Shown one piece after another: positions 37,501-50,160 of a DNA stretch of 60,000 nt. Under the pieces are notes generated by a model that was not told where the DNA came from, made no database searches, and saw nothing but the letters and a program-made list of their open reading frames with translations. The stretch spans positions 17,401,001-17,461,000 of the forward strand of contig NC_092680.1 of assembly GCF_964355755.1 (NCBI RefSeq). The letters are read 5' to 3'. Every line of letters starts with the position of its first letter. Position 1 is the first letter of the stretch. The stretch comes from Antedon mediterranea (lineage: Eukaryota; Echinodermata; Crinoidea; Comatulida; Antedonidae). The translations under genes and the position numbers were made by a program.

Positions 37501-40500
37501 CTGTCTTCAATTCATCAAAGATGACATCAGTACCAAGTGACTTGCTCCATAGATTAGTAAAATTTAATAAATCATTAACAAGTTCACCCAGAGGACATTA
37601 AATTTGAAAAAGTTTGTACAGTACTAAAAACATATATCATGAAAAGGATAATAAATAACAAAATGACAAAATTAATATGAATATATTAAATGTAATGTAA
37701 TGAAATAGCGCTCTATAAATGAAGATCAGAGCGCTGTGGACTTATATGTTACACCTTTTCAACAACATTCTTCTCCCCTAAGGGTCACATTGTGTCATCA
37801 GCAGCCAACTACAGCCCCATCACGTCTGTCCACGACAGTGTGTGTGTGTGAACTAGTACACCGGGGTAACACTCTATTCGTCTTGAAAGATGTACTAGGT
37901 TCTTTAAAGTGCACACGAGCAATGTGCATACACTGGACCTACGGTTTATAGTCCTTATCCGAGAAGACTTGTTCTACCACCAGAACCATGGAGCGAGTGA
38001 GCCTAAAATGTTTCTGAGTTAATTATTAATTATTAATCTTATTTAGAATTGTTTCTTACCTATTGGCTTAATTATAAATTGCAAATTTGCCTTGATTGGG
38101 TATTTTGAACTTTGAAACAAGGCTATTAACTTTAAAGCTTTTAATAATAGTTAATTGTGTAGTATAGAATTGTCAAACATCATCATGTACAGTACACTAC
38201 AATAACATGACATTCAGTCTAATATAAACAAGTATGTGTCAATCAAACGTGTTTCATTAGTATTATTGTTTTATTTTTAGGAAGATTGTACATCAATCTT
38301 GCCACAAACCTTCTCTATGGTCCAACTAACAATCCTAGAAGGGGTACCCAAAAATCCAAATTAACTCGATAAAGAAGAAACTAATAAAGAAAAATAATTG
38401 TGAAGACTGGGTTTATAAATGATTTATTATACACCGCAGACAATGTTATGAGGAGCAGCTCAATCTTCATTTGGTTGACTCTGATTTTCTGAAAGATACA
38501 ACATTTCAATCATCATTTTATTTTTCCATTACAGTGGTCAAACTCCAGCCATAGCAGAGAAGAATTTTCTAGAGAGAGCAAAATGGTTGGACATGTATGG
38601 AGTGGATTTACACCCTGTGCGAGGAGAGGATCAGGTGGATTATTATCTTGGCCTGACACCAACCGGAGTTGTTGTGTATAAAGGCAAAAATAAAGTCTCT
38701 GTTTATTACTGGTAAGAATTAAAATGGTATCAGTGTTGTGTGTCTCTGTAAGTAATGATTGTTTGCTCCACTATTCTCTAAATTTGAAATCTATCCATGC
38801 ATGACCAATACCCATTCAGTGGAACATATATTCTCCCCAAAGCTTCTTGATATTATACCTATAATTTTCTTACTATGTAAACGGAAAATTAAATAGAGTA
38901 CAGACGAACTTATGATCCTGTGTGTTTATTTTAAACACTTTTTGTAAAAATAATAATAATACTTTGTTTGTTTGTTGGCCCATTGTCGCCTATAGACAAG
39001 CATAAACAGCTTTGTTACATATTATTACCATACGATACACGTAAACACCAAAGGGCGTTATCACAACAAGGCGTTATCACAACAATGTTATAATTACCAA
39101 ATTAAGTTTTGTATTTTTTCTTTAGGCAAAGAGTGGTTCGAGTTCACTATCGGGAAAGAGAGTTTGTTATTACAACTAAAAACAAGGAGGTAAGTGATCA
39201 AAAGAAATGAATAGAAAAAATAAGCTGGGAACAGTGTTATTCAAATAAATTCAAAATTGTTTTGCTTAGCTATGTGTACAGATTGTAACAGCTCAGTTTT
39301 GTAAAAACCTGAAGTGTTCATTTAGCTTATTCTTGGCCAATATACTGTCAGCATGTCATTCTTATCATCTCAGGATATTATTTTGACCTTTAAACTTATA
39401 AAATGTTCTTTATTTGTAAAATATTGAGTGAGTATGTTTTATAGAATTAAATTAGATTGAGGGAAAAAGAAAAACAAATTGATTTGCAATTCAGTGAATG
39501 GGAAAACAAATTTTAAAATTTCTTTGCCACCAGAGTCTTGAGAATGAATACATCTTTGAGGTGGAGGGTAAAGCTGCATGTAAGCATTTGTGGAAGTGCT
39601 GTGTGGAGCAGCATAGCTTCTTTAGACTTCCTCAAATGATGGACAACCAGGCAGATATTCAGAGGCAGACAGGGACAGCAAGAAGTCCTAAATACAGGCA
39701 AAAGTGAGTATTGACATTTGAAAACGTTCTATAACTACTAACTTCTAAATCTGAAATTTAATGAAAATTAAACCTTTTTTGGGGGTTAAAACTCTGTATT
39801 TTCTCATGAAGACCTAAGACCTTGTGTAGAGCATCTTGAGGATGCTTGTTCTGTAAAGGACAGTGAATGAAGATATAGCTCTAATACGTTTATTGTTCCC
39901 TTCTAAGTGCAAGAACACAAAAAGAAGCACTTGAAATTTCACAAGAAATTAATCGAGCACCACCAAAAGTCTACCGTGCTCGCAGTAGAAGGTATGCTCC
40001 TCGATCGGCAGAACAGAACACAAAAAGCCGTAGCCCACCAGACGGAGAGACTAACAGCGAAAGTAGAAAAGGTCAAACCATTGGTGGTACAACAGTGTCA
40101 AAAGCCCCTGAGCCAACACGAACGTAAGTTAGAATAACTTACCATTTGTACATTGTTAGAGATGAATTCAGACTGGACCATAGATGAATTAAAATAATAA
40201 TAATTGTGTTATTTTTGTATTCTGATTTGTATGCAGAATTGATAAATATTAATAAAAAAATGTTGTAATGGATAAATATTTGAAAGACATTTAGTGGAGG
40301 TATGAAGGTTTAAGCTTTATGATTAAAGGTCAACTTCCATAATCCACTCAATTGTCCAAGCTTGACCATTCTAAGTCTCTGTGTATCTATCAAACTAAAA
40401 AAGAGTGTGATTTGTCCAAATATGGTAGTGATATGCCTCATGCATCATCATGTCCATATATGGGCACTAACATAAAGTTTGACATTTTGTTGGCATGTCA

Positions 40501-43500
40501 ACAATGTTCAGATAGTTTGCCAGATTGACAGTGATAACCATCCCAACCACTCCTCCTGCTAGGCTGTTGGTACCTGCCATCCCAACCACTCCTCCTGCTA
40601 GGCTGTTGGTACCTGCCATCCCAACCACTCCTCCTGCTAGGCTGTTGGTACCTGCCATCCCAACCACTCCTCCTGCTAGGCTGTTGGTACCTGCCATCCC
40701 AACCACTCCTCCTGCTAGGCTGTTGGTACCTGTCATCCCAACCACTCCTCCTGCTAGGCTGTTGGTACCTGCCATCCCAACCACTCCTCCTGCTAGGCTG
40801 TTGGTACCTGCCATCCCAACCACTCCTCCTGCTAGGCTGTTGGTACCTGCCATCCCAACCACTCCTCCTGCTAGGCTGTTGGTACCTGCCATCCCAACCA
40901 CTCCTCCTGCTAGGCTGTTGGTACCTGCCATCCCAACCACTCCTCCTGCTAGGCTGTTGGTACCTGTATTAACTAATACTCCCATGTGTATCTTCTTATT
41001 TAAAATATTTCTCATTATCTTTTTGGCTTTCTGTAGGCCCCACCAGCATCGTCGTAATGTACAAGACCCAAATGGATCAACCACTCCTTGGGAAGGAAAC
41101 GAGAGAGTGTAAGTAGTAATATAAATTTGACCCATGTACAATCAATGTTTTGTATTTCCTATTGATTGTTTCATTACAGTATTTAATACCAAATTCTGAT
41201 TGGCCAAAAATTGCATGGATTAACACAATCAAATAGAGTATCACGGTACTGACGTCACGACGGTAGGTGGCGCTGTGTGGTTGCTAGCGCAACCAAAAAT
41301 GCGTTCAGCCTGCCTGAGTGACTCCAAGATCACCAATTGTTTGGAATAGGCTTATTGAAGTAGTCATTTTAAAACTTAATAATTTTCAATAAAAACAAAC
41401 TAAAATTTCCAAGTTAATCATTCTGAAGATTAAGGGGTTTCCCCGATGTACTGGTGCACCTCAGTCCTTGCCATTGCCACCAAATGAGTGCCATTAAGTG
41501 GCAGCTGTACGACACAAGAGAAGAAAGTTGTTGTATATGTTGTCCACACCTGTTCACAATTCAGCACAGTAGGCTGCAATGCGTAGGTTATTTCTGCATA
41601 TTTAGATTAATTTTTTTTTACGAGGTTTACACACTACTTGTCCCAAGTATTTAAGGTCTAATATGTTTTAAAATTGTAACATGTGAACATAATTTTTCAG
41701 TGGGTTATATACAGCAGCAGGAGCGTCACCAGTGTCTGTGCGAAGTGTTAATTCTAATCATAGACGACGCTCTCGCTCACGTTCCCCCGGTGCAAATTCA
41801 TATCGTAGGCAAGATACAGACAAGTCTGATTACTCGGGAAATGAAAGCGAATCAAGCAGACGACGCAGGTAATGAGAGAATCATTTGCATTTTATCTATG
41901 TTGTATAATTCACTAAAGCTCTGTCTACACTATCAAACTTTATGCGACAAACAATGTAATGTGTCCATATGTCCATATATAGACGTGATGATGTCATATC
42001 ACTACCATATTTGGGCACATCACAGTTTTTGTCAAACTGGTTTGATAGTGTAGCTTCATAGTTACTAACGTCTTTGCATTCTCACTTCTGATGACAATCG
42101 AAAACATATTGATCGAAACGTTGAGAAACTCGACAATTCTTTTCAGAAAATATGTGGTGTACTGCAAATTTTATATCAATAACATTATTTATATTTCTTT
42201 ATTGCTTCGTAGGCACAAACACAAGTCTGGTTCAGAATCAGAAGGTGACAATCAACATCATCATAGACACCGTAGAAGAAGGTAAATAAGAAAGTCAAGA
42301 AGTTTGGTGAACCTTCAACCATTCAAAAAACTACAATTTTTTATAAGACCACTGACCATCCAATGTAATTCTGCAATCTGCTAAGCCATGCACCCAATCT
42401 GCCCCTGATTATTATACTGTATTTCCACATATGTCCTTTATGTCTGGTATCACAGACAATTAAACATTATGTCTGTGTGATGCTAGAGTTATGTTAGATT
42501 AGGCTTGGCCTATCAGGTGTAATAAGTGGTACTGTACCACAGAATTTACCTATGATACTGGACAGATAGATGTATTACAATGAGTGTAATACTGCATATT
42601 GTATGCTAAAAACGTTACTTATATGCAAAGTGAACATATTTATTTTATGGCTAATCGCGATTAAATAGACTAAATATTGAATGGCAATGGCAATATAACA
42701 TGTTACCTCATAAGAATAAGAAGGTTGAAATTTTGATTATTCCTACCAGGCATTCACTCTTCTCTTTTGCTACTACTCATTTCTTTAATTTAGCCTTTTC
42801 TGTTTTTATTTAGTTTTGTTTAAATAATAAATGTACTGTTACTATTCACAATTATTCATATATTGCATGTGACTCATATTATTGATACTATTGATTGTAA
42901 TCATTTGATCATTAACTCAATTAACTTTCATCATTACTTGAATTTATTCATGTGGACAACCTTAAGACTGTTAAATAATCATTATTCATTACTATACAAA
43001 TAATGAATGTTTATGAGTGCAATGGTACAAATAATGGCACGAGGTGAATGATAAAAGGTTATATCAACGAGGCAAAGCCGAGTTGATATAACCTTTCATC
43101 ATTCACCAAGTGCCATTATTTGTACCATTACACGAATACAAAACATTCATTATTTGTTTTATATAACATCTAGACGTTTTTTTTTCGTACACAAAAATGT
43201 TTCAAAAAGTACTATTTAACGATCGTTGAATAGTGCGTACTATTGCACGCCATGTGACCAACATTCGTCCAATCAAATGACAGGAATTTATATAGGTGTT
43301 ATATAATTATGCTTATTTAATTGTTGAACTTCAACCTAATTCACATTACTCTGCTGAGAGAAGTATATATACTATATATTGACTAATTGTACCACAAATA
43401 TGTCTACATTGCATAGATAAGCATGTCTTGATTGCTTTACTGTGGGGACTTTATAACCACCACTGGGTTTCATCACCCCCATCCCACGTCCATACTATTT

Positions 43501-46500
43501 CATCCTGATCTCTCCTTTTCTTAGTTATGTATCATGTCATCTTAATATGCTTATCAAAATTGTTTCAAACAACCGAATATCATCAACCTAAAATAGCTTG
43601 TATCATGGAGCTATAGTTTAGTTTTTACTAAATCTAGAGCCTCTATTAAGGGGACACCTTAAAAACTCAACAAAGTGTCTCTTAAATATGGGCTGGCATA
43701 AAGGCGGAAGTAAAACAATTTGTTCATTGTTATTTTCGTGAGTGTCACAAGAGGGGTCACATGAGGGGTACTATTGTATGGGAATATATGATCTGCTCTT
43801 ATAGTATGCAACCTCCACTGAGGTATTCTTTAAAACAAGGATTGTACCTCAAGATTCTGTTTGACGACAAAAATAGAAACATAACATGTCGTACCTAATA
43901 AGCATTAGTTATTAATTAATACATATAATTAAATAGTTAATTAATGCACTTTCATTGGTCAGTAATGCATCCAACTAATATCAAAACAAATTTAATTTCC
44001 TAACTTCAGGTCAGCTTCTAGAGGGGGCGATAGTAGCGGAAGTGAGTCCGAACATCGCCACAAAAAACATCAGAGCAGACGACGCAGGAGGTACACCGTT
44101 TACTAACAAATTAAACATACTAAAACTTAAGTAATGTGTAGTGCCTGGTAATGTGCATGGAAAATAGTACTACTAATTTATCATTTTTACTGACAATATT
44201 ATATGTTTGGTTAATTGGTATCTTAATATTTTAGGTGATGGTTTAGATCAGACAATCAAGTTAAAAAACAAACATTTTTTTAAGCATTATAACTTTTATA
44301 AGTACAGTAATTGAAAAAATAATAAAATAAAATAATGTAAAATTCGTTCCCTCACAGAAATATATAAATCCGACATTTTTTTTTTAAGAATAATATTCTA
44401 AAAACTAGGAAAGATCTTCTCATTCTAGTTTAGCAAAAGTTGGCTAAACCTTTCTTTTCTGGAAAAAGAAATACGAATACATAGCATAATTATTATTATT
44501 TTATATAGATCATCAGATCGCATGGTCGATTCACAAGCACAGTGGGAGTACATTCAACAAGCGCATCAGAACCGAGGTGAAGTGAGAACAGCAGATGATG
44601 TCGTGATACGTAATCTTAGAAACGGGTAATTAAATTTGTTGTTATTGAATTTTGACAGAATAATAAATGAGATCAAGGAATTATGAAAGCCACAATATTT
44701 AGAGATGACATGAAAGGGACTAGGTATATGAAAACCTGTAGTAAAGGAATATTCCTGTAACATAGACATTCTACAAGGTGCAGGCCTTCTACGAGTTACA
44801 AGCCATGTCACTATTATTCTACTGCAGTTATTGAAGTAACTACCTTTTATTTATTTCCTTATACAATTCTACATTGAAGCAAACATAAATCACATGGTAT
44901 TGAAGTAAAAAAATGTAGCTACTGCAGTAAATTCAGTAGAATAATGTTGACATTGTCTGTAAAACTTGTAGCATTAATAATGTTGCAGCGTATATACGCT
45001 TTAATACATACCAGGTTTCTGGTTAACATAGTGACCCTTTCAGATAGAACCTTAATATGGCATGACTTATGAGACACAATCATTCTGTTTTATAATAATA
45101 TTAAATTTAATAATTGTATAAAGTAATTACATTTTCATAATGGATTAAATCCATATATTTTGTGTTTTACAAATTTGATATTGATATTATAAGTATAACA
45201 TTTACTAAGCCTCTGTAAATTTGATATGCATAATAATAATAATCTGAATGCGACCTATATTTATATAATTCACACATAAAAGTAGATTAGTTACTGCACA
45301 GTAGTACAAGTAATCGTAACAAGTGTCAAATTTTTATGTCAAGTTTAGGGACATAGAAATTGCACTTTAATGTCATGTTTAGAGTGATATTATTTCACAA
45401 TATAGAAATGTACAACATAGTCTGTGTGTGATGCGAGTCACAAACAGTAACCTCCCTTTCCTCCAATCTACCCACTTTCTTCATCTACCCCTTCTTCTAT
45501 CCATCCCCCTCCATCTAACACTACCTCCATCTATCCCCTTCCTTAATCTACTCCCTTCCTCCATCTACTCCCTTTCATCTACCTACTTCCTCCATCTGTC
45601 CCTTCCTTCATCTATCCACTTCCTCCTTCTACCCCTTCTTCCATCAATCCCCCTAAATCTACCCCTACAGTACCTCCATCTATCCCCTACCTCCATCTAC
45701 CCTACCTTCATCTATCCTATCCTCTTCCTCCATCTATCCCCTTCCTTCATCTACCCACTTCTTCCATCTACCCTCTTCCTCCATCTATCCTCTTCCTTCA
45801 TCTACCCACTTCTTCCATCTACCCTCTTCCTCCATCTATCCTCTTCCTTCATCTACCCACTTCTTCCATCTACCCTCTTCCTCCATCTATCCTCTTCCTT
45901 CATCTACCCTCTTCCTCCATCTATCCTCTTCCTTCATCTATCCTCTTCCTCCATCTACCCTCTTCCTCCATCTATCTCCTTCCTTCATCTACCCACTTCT
46001 TCCATCTACCCTCTTCCTCCATCTATCCTCTTCCTTCATCTACCCACTTCTTCCATCTACCCTCTTCCTCCATCTATCCTCTTCCTTCATCTATCCTCTT
46101 CTTCCATCTATCCCCTTCCTTCTTCTATCCCCTTCCTCCATCTATCCTCTTCCTTCATCTATCCTCTTCCTTCATCTATCCTCTTCCTCCATCTACCCTC
46201 TTCCTCCATCTATCCTCTTCCTCCATCTATCCTCTTCCTCCATCTACCCTCTTCCTTCATCCTCTCCAAACCCTGATTTAAACCCTCCAAATGTGCATGT
46301 TTAATACTATTAATCCACTTGTTCTCTACATACAGGAATCTTCCTATTACTCCAACACCGGAACAACGAATGTGGCGCCGTGCTCGATCGTAGGTTTTCA
46401 TTGACATCTGGCTTTTGTTGTCACTGTTAATATTTGATTTATCCTTTTTTATTTTTCATGCTGTAGATGTTTTATTTATTTGTGGTTTTGGGTTTTTTTT

Positions 46501-49500
46501 TTCTTTTCTGCATGCTTTACTAATTATGTTTTTATGCTTTGAACAACTTTCAATATTTTTCCTTCTGTTTACTTGTTTATAATCTGCTATTTTTCTATAG
46601 TGCTATTTGCCAACAAAATACAATAAATGATAAGAAAATAGAAAATCTTGATTGATAATTCATGTTTTGTAACTATAAATGTATACTTTTACTGTAGTTT
46701 GTACTATGCAAACACAATTCTATCATCAGTTGACTATCATTTGTTTTGTATTCAATTTTTAAATGATTAATTTTGATGCTTTTGTTGCTTTTATTCCTTT
46801 AAAAATAACCTTTTTGTCAGCTTTATGTGAATTAGTAAAAGTATTAAATGTTATGTAGATCTGAACTATCCCCATACTCTTGAAAGAGGATTAATGCTGG
46901 ACTAACTTTAGTCTTAGACTAAATTTAGTCTTTGCTAGCTTATAGAAGAATAATATGTAATGGGTCACCTAACTGATAAATATACATGGTTTCAAGAATA
47001 CCGAAACAAAGCTGGTTCAAGACTATTTTAATCCTTGACTAAAACTAATCCAGGACTAAAGGTAGTCCTGGATTACTAGTTCCGGACTAAAACTTAATCC
47101 TTGATTATAAGTTCAGGACTAAAGGTTAGTCATGGATTACTAGTTCAGGACTAAAGGTTAGTCCTGGATTACTAGTTCAGGACTAAAGGTTAGTCCTGGA
47201 TTACTAATTCAGGACTAAAGGTTAGTCCTGGATTACTAGTTCAGGACTAAAGGTTAGTCCTGGATTACTAATTCAGGACTAAAGGTTAGTCATGGATTAC
47301 TAGTTCAGGACTAAAGGTTAGTCCTGGATTACTAATTCAGGACTAAAGGTTAGTCCTGGATTACTAGTTTAGGATTAAAGTTATTCCTCTTTAAAATACA
47401 GGTTAATAGAAGAAAGTTTTAGCATTAACCATCTACTACTACAAAATTAAAAATGAAATGAATAATATGACATCACCTAATATACACAGAAATCTAATGA
47501 TTCTGGTCTTGTCATGAAACTCCAAATAAATCATGGATTTCCAATAATTTATAAGTTAGCACAATCTGGTGATTACATTGTCGTGTTTGGTGTGAATTGT
47601 TTATTGAACCTGGAAGTAAAACATATATAAAAAATGTCCGTATTTCCTTTTAAGGCATTCTGGAGACAGGCGAGCCAGCAAGGAATTGAAGAAACATATT
47701 GAGTATGAACTTGTTGACACTGAGCAGGACGGAGATCCATATGACATTCCTTATAAAAACATTGTGTGAGTTATTTGTTTTTTTAATATTGTTTAGGCAT
47801 TCTAACCCTAACAAATATTCATGTTCATAAATTATGTTATCCATTTTTTGTAGAACTACTGGAGTTGCAGTTAGAGTGAGCAAATCACCCTTACAGCCTA
47901 GGAAGAGAAGCAGAAGCAGAGACAGAAAGAGGCTTAGTCAGTCAAGCATTGAGGGCGACAAACAATATGAAGAGGATGAGTATGTTGTTTTGTTATACTG
48001 CATGATAATTTTTTTTGTTAATATTTATATTAATTAGTAATTAATTATTAGTATTATTAATTTTTATTTATTTTATGTGACGTTATCAGTGGCTGATCTC
48101 AATCGAGATACAAATAAAATAAGCAAAAAGCTTAATCAAAATGATAAATTAAAACAGCCAGCCAGAAAGAAATTTATAGAATTATTTATGAATTTAGATT
48201 CTAAATTACAGTATATTATAATAAAAAATAATTAATTAAATTAGAGCTTTACTTTTTCTTCAGCACAAGCACTTTTCTATTTTAATTGTCAAATATATTT
48301 TAATTGAATTGAATTATTTTTTTTCTTATTATCTATTTAGGGACAAGTTCATAACATTATCAATCCAACAACCTACACCCGTACAACAAGCTAGACATAA
48401 CTCAGGCTATGAACCACCGTACAGTTCTCCAACCCACAAACCCAGACAACAAAACAATGGTCCTCCTCCTCCATACACACAAGCATCTCCAAGTCGAGAA
48501 AAGCATCGGAACGGAGAGATTCGTGTTGTGTCTGGACCAGTACGTCCATCAGGGGAAAATGGAGGAAGAGTACCAGATGTTGCCAATGTTGGAGAACGAG
48601 GAATGTTTGCTAGGCAACAGGAAGAAAAGATAAAAAGGATGAGTAGAAATGGAAAAGATCAGGTACTGAACTAGTAAAATAAAGAATTAGTTAATTAAGG
48701 TTTAATGTCAACTGTAAGCCTATACTACACTAGCAACTTGATCAAACTTTGTCCTATGTGGAGAAGTGTGTGGTGTCTGTCTGACACTAGGTATTGGAGG
48801 CTGTCAATTTTCATCCGATCACATGACTGCAATGACTGACTTGATTTGCTGAGTTCACAAACCTTTAAGAAGGTGCAAAGAAGTTGTTAACTGTCTATAC
48901 TAGCAAACGTTACAAATTTTTCTTGCCAAACATGGAGTTTGCTCAAGTTTGCTTAGAAACTATGGAAAAATCTACTACTAATTTTAGAACTATAGGATAG
49001 CTATATATTCTGTCTTTTATAAAAATAAAATTCACACACATGTCCAATCAAATGACGACAAGAGCAATAATATTGTGATGATATAACTTATTTATTGTTG
49101 ATGATGACATCATTTGATTGGATTTTAACAAATATTATTGTAATATTAAGACAGCATAAATAATGGTTATAATATAGTTCTAGAATGAAAAGTTTTAGTT
49201 TTATGTAAGAAAAATATATCTATTTATCGTCTATTGTATCATCCTAGTGTGCCTTAATGCTATAATTAAGTACAAGGTGTACAGAGCCATTGATACAGTA
49301 TGTATTTTTCAAAACATAATTTCTCTTGTGTTTGCTAGGATGCTGGGAGTGGTTATTACTCTGCTTCTGTGTATAGAGTTGACATGAGTGACACACCAAG
49401 CCCAAATCCCTACCTACTTCTACACTCTTCCTTTTGTTCGTACGCCTCATCTTTCTTTAAGACAAAGGAAGATGATGGTTATAAGTTTAGCAGTCAGAGA

Positions 49501-50129
49501 CACAGGCGTGATTCTGGTATTGAAAGTGATTATATTTATCAAAGGTATGTATTTATCAGATAAGAATTTTGATTATTTTGCATCTGTTCTTACATATTAG
49601 AAAAACAGCAATGTATATATCAGATATGCATTAACTCAGTTCCTTTCATAACACAAAGTTCATAGATTGTTTAACGTTTTTTAATGTCTATATCATGCCA
49701 AAATTGAGGTTTTATTTTTGAACACGCAATTAGAACTCTAGCTCTGTCATATTTGGTATAATTTACACTTTATACTGGTAGTTTAGCTTGGTGTTTAGGA
49801 GGAACCAGATAATCCTCTAAATAAATTATTTAAGCTTAGACTGACACTCGACAGTTAGAGGAAAAATGACAAAATCAGCAATGTTGTCAAAACAATATAG
49901 ATTATCTGATAAAAATCCTAGAAAGTATGCCACGTTTCGATATTCAAGGCTTCTATGAATGGATGTACTGGTTGGGAGCAGAAAAGCTAGTAGACCATAC
50001 CCAGTACCGTTTTGATTACGATCAATCGGGAAATTACCTCACGACAATCATTCAATTCATGTATTTAATAGCAAGTTTTTAAGATCACTTTAGAATCGCT
50101 TGTTACAACGCTTTATATTATTGTACAGT

Positions 50130-50160
<31 letters not shown>

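Larger units (their letters stand above)
29541..38534 (+). other. EPB41L4A intron 5 (9.0 kb)
   Basis: No nested gene supported. It holds family A MITEs (30430-30500, 34138-34305), a LINE-like tail ending at 33655, a palindromic element (34616-34987) and two family 2 SINEs in opposite orientation (36770-37103, 37705-38003). Other stretches are AT-rich without recognised content. Confidence 0.75.

Noticed and set aside
40467-41141. 224-aa minus-strand open frame with [13 protein letters not shown] repeats
   Set aside because: Pure translation of the 39-bp minisatellite on the strand opposite EPB41L4A. Any 39-bp repeat without an internal stop stays open, and there is no promoter, splice or homology support.
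45428-46276. 282-aa plus-strand open frame rich in Leu/Pro/Ser/Ile
   Set aside because: Translation of the polypyrimidine minisatellite. Composition is dictated by CTTCC/ATC units, and it lies within an intron.
47030-47392. CRISPR-like regular repeat array
   Set aside because: The repeats are directly adjacent without unique spacers, and the context is a eukaryotic intron.
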